In this document: positions 59,444 through 64,000 of the stretch, piece after piece
How the letters are laid out: each line of letters starts with the position of its first letter
How positions within the stretch are numbered: position 1 is the stretch's first letter
Source: Diadophis punctatus similis
Lineage: Eukaryota > Chordata > Lepidosauria > Squamata > Dipsadidae
Direction: 5' to 3'
Length of the DNA stretch: 64,000 nucleotides
Assembly (NCBI GenBank): GCA_023053685.1
Contig: JALIGW010000003.1
Span: forward strand, 143,416,008 to 143,480,007
The notes under the pieces: generated by a model
The model's input: the letters and a program-made list of their open reading frames with translations, nothing else
The model's database searches: none
Told to the model about the DNA's origin: nothing
Translations under genes and position numbers: made by a program

Positions 59444-59493
59444 CTGGATGGAGTCACTGAAGCAGTCGGCATGAGCTTAAATGGATTCTAGAG

Positions 59494-59750
59494 CAGCAGT
59501 TCTCAACCTGGGGATCGCAACCCCTTTGGGGGTCGAATGACCCTTTCACAGGGGTCGGGAGACTTCGCCCGGATGCTGCCATTTGGGTTCTTTTACCCTC
59601 TGCGCATGCGCAGAATGCTTTGCGCATGCGCAGAGGGTAAAAGAACCCAAATGGCGGTGGCGGGGTGGGGGTCGCGGGGGCGTGGTGGGTCATGGTGGGA
59701 GTGCGGGGGCGGGGCGCGGGGCGCGGCATTAGGAAGGTTGAGAACCATTG
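59494..59750. mobile_element. SPIN-related hAT MITE nested in BovB
   Basis: 257 bp, termini CAGCAGTTCTCAACCTGGGG and GGAAGGTTGAGAACCATTG, with a perfect 8-bp duplication TTCTAGAG (59486-59493, 59751-59758). It shares the ACCCTCTGCGCATGCGCAGA palindrome and GAAGTCTC/GAGACTTC blocks with 41213-41564. Confidence 0.9.
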
Positions 59751-59849
59751 TTCTAGAGGATGGTAGAGAACAGGAAGGCCTGGAGGAACGTTGTCCATGG
59801 GGTTGCGATGAGTCAGACATGACTTCGCAACTAACAACAACAAAAATCT

Positions 59850-60490
59850 GCAGGCTTTTCTCAAAAGTTTGACCAGGTAATTTCAATGTTAAAAAAATAT
59901 CCAGGTTAGTTAATCCAAAAGTGCTCAATAAATTTGTACCAAAACCACTGTCAGATTTTAAGTAAACATACAATATATACAGAGATTTGCAATTTTGCTA
60001 TAGCGTTTGTCCAAGAACTCACCATCCCTGTTTTAAGCAGCATTTTCTACCTCCATTGCTACTGTTTTCTCCAAACCTGGATAAATTCTCTTTAAGAGAA
60101 TGTTGAGAAGCATGACCTTAGCACTGGGTTGAGAATAACCTGGATTTACCTACTAATGGCAGTTTATAAGCAGATATGTTTGACATAATGTTCTCCCCCA
60201 TTTGATGTCTCATGATATCCCGTATTAAAATGAATACAAACACTTAAAATAAAAGCTTTAATCTATTCATAATGACCACACGAGGTTCCTGAATGCTCAC
60301 TACTCTGAACTTCAGCAATTTATTCCATCTTATTTTAGTAAATTATATTGAGCATATGATGAAATAATTGTTCTTTTAAGAAGATAGTACTAACTTGATA
60401 TCAGCTATAACATTGTATGAATGTGTCTTAGATTTTGAGGATTAAAGGTCTGTTTATTTGCAAATCTACTTTTCAGCTTAATACATTATA
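59850..60490. other. Unassigned AT-rich stretch
   Basis: Nothing recognised. Confidence 0.4.
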
Positions 60491-60492
60491 GA

Positions 60493-60493
60493 T

Positions 60494-60565
<72 letters not shown>

Positions 60566-60566
60566 T
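60493..60566. repeat. TTTC microsatellite
   Basis: About 74 bp of TTTC units. Confidence 0.95.
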
Positions 60567-60569
60567 ATC

Positions 60570-61041
60570 ATCTTTGAATGTCAAAACAAGCATAATGATT
60601 CTCTAATTATTAGCAATTTAAGTAAACATTCTACTGGGAAGAATTTGCTTTACAATTGTTCCTTTGTTATCTGTTTGAAAATACTGCCAAAACCTAAGAG
60701 AGGGGAGAGAGGGGAAAAGGTTACATAATGGAAGATTAGTTGCATTATCCACTACATATTAGTAGTTTTGTGTGTACACACAGGTGGGACTCATAATTTT
60801 ATTGATCGGCAACTTGAAGACCACTATAATCTGCATTTTTCTATATGTAGCTTTAGAAAAGGATAGCAATCCACTAATTCTACCATTATTTCTACTAGTT
60901 TTGAAACCATCATTATTATATCGGAGGACATTTTTATATGCAAAGTGCTCTTATCAGATGCAAGCAGACACCAGTGGAACTTCTTCTTATGATGCAGACT
61001 TACCTGAGAATGAATCTTTGTAAATACCGTGTTGATCCATT
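60570..61041. other. Unassigned AT-rich stretch
   Basis: Nothing recognised. Confidence 0.4.
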
Positions 61042-61049
61042 CTTTGGAA

Positions 61050-61359
61050 CAGGGGTGGGTTCCACTTACCTTCCCTACTGGTTCGCATCATGACGGAAGT
61101 GCGCATCGCGACAGAAGTGCTCACTTTGCTCACACACGCGCACCACCATCACGTCGTGCAAAACACCCAGAAATGACCCTCTGTGCATGCGTAGAAGCCT
61201 TTGCGCATGCGCAGAGGAGTTTTTTTTGCAAGCCGCAGTGACTAGAGGACCAGTTTGGGAGCGTGGACCACCGGTCATCACTGCCGGTTCGGTGAGCGGT
61301 GGTAAATTTCCGCTACCAATTCTAAAGAACTGGTCAGAACCAGCAGCAACCCACCAATG
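61050..61359. mobile_element. hAT-like MITE (GGTGGGTTCC family)
   Basis: 310 bp, termini CAGGGGTGGGTTCCACTTAC and CAGCAACCCACCAATG. The flanks CTTTGGAA and CTTTGGAC (61042-61049, 61360-61367) match at 7 of 8. The interior TGTGCATGCGTAGAAGCC and CTTCCCTACTGGTTCG match the copy at 26797. Confidence 0.85.
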
Positions 61360-61367
61360 CTTTGGAC

Positions 61368-62910
61368 GGAACGTTCCTGTGATTGCACACTTTTCTGCTA
61401 TATAATTCGTTGCAAGATAGCGACATTTGGTAATAAGACCATACCTGTGACTAAAGTATAAGTATCCAGATGTTTGTGTATAAGACAATTATTGGTTAGC
61501 AGCAAATGGAAAGCACAGTTCACCTGCATTATTAAATACCTGCCCAGATGGACATCTCCTTTGGCTTTGTGTCTCTCTCACAAAGAAGTTCTCCAATGTG
61601 TGCTTCAAGGGTCTTCTTATATTACATGAGATAATATCTCATATTGTTGGTAAGTGACAGCCCCATGATGATGTATATGAAATGCTGAAGATACATGAGA
61701 AGCCTTACCATTTTTTTATTATTTAATTGCTTTCAATTCATAACAATAGGAAAAGTATTGGCCTGTGGGAAGAACAGCACAAGCCCAAACAACAGACGAT
61801 GTATCTATTATCTCACTTCCATGAAGGTCGTCGACCTATGGCAGTTGGAATAGTGGAAACATTAGAAATCATGTGCAATTTAATCTTTACACAAATAAAG
61901 GGAAAGCATCACAATGCTTGAATAATGAAGAGTCTCTCAAAGAAAGAAGAAAGTCTGTCCCTGAGGATATTCTTCATTTTCTTTTCCACGGCAGTTCACA
62001 CTATGAGATTCACTCACTCTGCTGACATACGTATTAATAGTATTTGGGCTGGGAGACCGTCCGATGTTCGAAAGTGATTGCAAAGTGCAGCTGTGACTCA
62101 GTTCTCCTTTCATCCATTCATTACTTCACCATGTCAACTCTCAGAGACTATTGTTCACAGAAAAACTGTCATCATGATTGAAATTAACATCCCTCCCTCT
62201 TTTTCCTACTCCTGTTTCAAGCAAAAATGTACCTGCTTATGTTTTAACTGACCATTCTAGATTAATCTCTGAACAATGTCGGTGATGCAAAATGCCAGGA
62301 CTCAAGTCAATGTGGAAACACATTCCGATCAAAGAAACACAATGAAAGACTTTATCCATCAATCATTAGAAGGGAAAAAAGGTCTCCTTTATCTCCAAAC
62401 AAAATACGCTAAAATCCTTGGATTTTGATTTTTTTTTTTCCCTTTGAAAGTCAAGAACAACAAATCAATTTTAACTCCCATTAAGAAGGGCTGCATGAAA
62501 CATTAGATTAAGATGATCGGGGACAACTCTTACCAATCTAAAGACAGCCCAGCAGTTATTTCTTTCCATTATTCATTTTATTCCTTAGCCAAAGCTATGA
62601 AATGTTGGAGGTCCTTCAACAATCACCAGCTCATGTCTGGTGAATTGCATTCAACTTAAAAAGTCACAATTTGCTAATGCCAGTTTAGTAGCAAAGTTAG
62701 GAGGGTTGGTGGATATAACCATTCAATAGTGATATCTATTAGATTATGGCTCTCCCCCATTATTCCATACTAAGACTGGTTTCATGTTAAAAGAAGAGAC
62801 TAGAATACTTGTCATTGCGTAAGTTGGTTTGAGATATCCTTTTGGGAGAGTGGAGGGTGGGATTGAGTAGAACGTTATATATCAGCTTCATTTTCTTTTG
62901 CGTTTGTCTC
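61368..62910. other. Unassigned, repeat-poor stretch
   Basis: About 1.5 kb without recognised transposons. Near 62045-62075 the sequence GGGCTGGGAGACCG recalls the 5S rRNA segment GGATGGGAGACCG, possibly a 5S-SINE relic. The part 62100-62700 has no simple repeats and could be conserved non-coding DNA, which cannot be judged here. Confidence 0.35.
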
Positions 62911-62914
62911 TCAT

Positions 62915-62964
62915 AGCAATAGCGCTTAGACTTATATACCGCTTCACAGAGCTTTACAGCCCTT
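62915..62964 (-). mobile_element. tRNA-SINE tail fragment
   Basis: About 50 bp of the L2-like tail only (AGCAATAGCGCTTAGACTTA, ACCGCTTCACAGAGC). Confidence 0.7.
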
Positions 62965-63715
62965 ATCCTGATTTGTTCACAAAAAATCTATATGCAGGGA
63001 GTTTCTTATTCAATCCAGTTATATATTGTCCAAGTGATAGCCAAAAGGGTTCTCAATTTAAATATGTACAGTATTTAAATATAAATAAATATTTAAATGT
63101 CCCATATTTACTTATGATATTACTCTTGCTTTTTGGTGTGATTTTAGATCAGCAGTAGGAAAGGATAAAGGGAAAAAAGGGAAAAATTCTGACATCAAGT
63201 AATATCACTGGGAATTGTAGATGTTGATACCAAGATATGTTACAAAAGCTATATCTGGTTTGTATTGTTGAATGGGACATAAAGGAAACATTATTATACA
63301 CAGGAGAGTGATCTTAATAAAAGAGTATTGTCTCTCGGGTGCAAACATCTTGGCAATCAGTAAATGGCAGCAAAGAGTTGTAGTTTTCTGTATATCGTTT
63401 CTCTTTTCAAAGGCCAAATCTCTTAATCCAAAAAGCATTGTGAGTCCTCTACCTGATGATCAGATGTGGAAGCTGCAGATTTATTGATAATCAGCTGATT
63501 AATTTAGCAATTTGCTGTGGTTTGTCTGTTTTTCTGACGGTTAAAGAAGATTTAGAGCCACAGAAATTCATTGGTTGTCTTTAGGCCAATCATGCACAGG
63601 ATTGGTGTTATGGGAAAAACTGAAAGCAGGAAGCTCAATAGATGCCACCTTGAGCTTCTGCGTGACAACCAGGATATAAATATTTATAAGCGAGCACAAA
63701 TATTACAAAACACTA
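62965..63715. other. Unassigned AT-rich stretch
   Basis: Nothing recognised. Confidence 0.4.
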
Positions 63716-63952
63716 ACAATAGCAATAGCAATAGCACTTTTCTTATATACCGCTTCATAGTGCTTTACAGCACTCTCTAAGCGGTTTACAGAGTTCAGCA
63801 TATTGCCCCCAACAATCTGGGTCCTCATTTTACCCACCTCGGAAGGATGGAAGGCTGAGTCAACCTTGAGCCTAGTGAGATTTGAACAGCTGAACTGTTG
63901 AACTAGCAGTCAGCCTGCAATGGCTGCATTTAACCACTGCACCACTTCAGCT
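63716..63952 (-). mobile_element. tRNA-derived SINE with L2-like tail
   Basis: Near full-length reverse copy, with tail AATAGCAATAGCAC, body CAATCTGGGTCCTCATTTTA and B-box-like GAGATTTGAAC; the head ends around 63952. Confidence 0.87.
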
Positions 63953-63995
63953 CCAGTATCCAGTATCCAGTGTCCAGTGTCCAGTATCCAGTGAC
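63953..63995. repeat. CAGTATC heptamer minisatellite
   Basis: About six CAGTATC/CAGTGTC units at the head end of the SINE; the array may be cut by the window edge. Confidence 0.8.
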
Positions 63996-64000
63996 CTTGT

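Larger units (their letters stand above)
58490..59846 (+). mobile_element. BovB (RTE) LINE 3' half, interrupted by a hAT element
   Basis: 5'-truncated BovB. RT coding starts at about 58496 in the FIDYAKAVDCVDH segment and runs to 59443, followed by the 3' end (TTGCGATGAGTCAGACATGA) with ACAACAACAAAAA at about 59846. A hAT MITE splits the 3' region at 59494-59750. BovB supplies the machinery for Sauria SINEs. Confidence 0.9.

Overview
This window is vertebrate nuclear DNA, almost certainly from a squamate reptile and most likely an advanced snake (inference). The evidence is the mix of repeats: Sauria SINEs, BovB and CR1 LINEs, tRNA-derived SINEs with an L2-like tail, SPIN-like hAT transposons, a DIRS retrotransposon, and LINE 3' ends running into ATTCT/ATAGA pentanucleotide arrays, which are known to be expanded in snakes. 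No host protein-coding exon, rRNA gene or true tRNA gene could be supported. The window reads as intergenic or intronic, AT-rich DNA loaded with transposons.

Positions 1-5776 hold a GC-rich, apparently intact DIRS-type (tyrosine-recombinase) retrotransposon on the minus strand. Reading leftwards it has a 38-bp terminus (5776-5739), a leader, gag (4675-3068), reverse transcriptase/RNase H/methyltransferase-like (2990-1182), tyrosine recombinase (1182-139) and a self-complementary hairpin (100-1) carrying an inverted copy of the 5' terminus. All three reading frames are open and their visible catalytic residues are present.

The rest is a mosaic. Three solo LTRs of one family (6004-6565, 31954-32592, 56110-56801) each have a perfect 5-bp target duplication. 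Each keeps an open frame in the same register, starting at the LTR edge and ending in a basic Arg-rich motif. This is the most unusual coding signal in the window. A longer LTR-like unit at 17686-19002 has an acidic Glu-rich ORF.

About twenty non-autonomous DNA transposons were found. Most are hAT-like with 8-bp target duplications that can be read directly. They fall into several terminal families: CAGGGGTGGGTTCC, CAGGGGTGAAATCC, CAGGGCTGTCAAACTC, and SPIN-like CAGTGGTTCTCAACCT. Three TA-flanked or Tigger/mariner-like elements are also present. LINE material includes CR1 (several copies, two with nested insertions), BovB, an L1 relic and two other LINE 3' ends.

Nesting gives relative ages. 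hAT elements sit inside CR1 (11540, 50158), BovB (59494) and the LTR-like unit (18175). A Sauria SINE sits in CR1 (50581). A solo LTR sits inside a 1.29-kb insert of unknown class inside CR1 (54763-57575). Between the repeats are single-copy-looking AT-rich stretches in which nothing more is recognisable.
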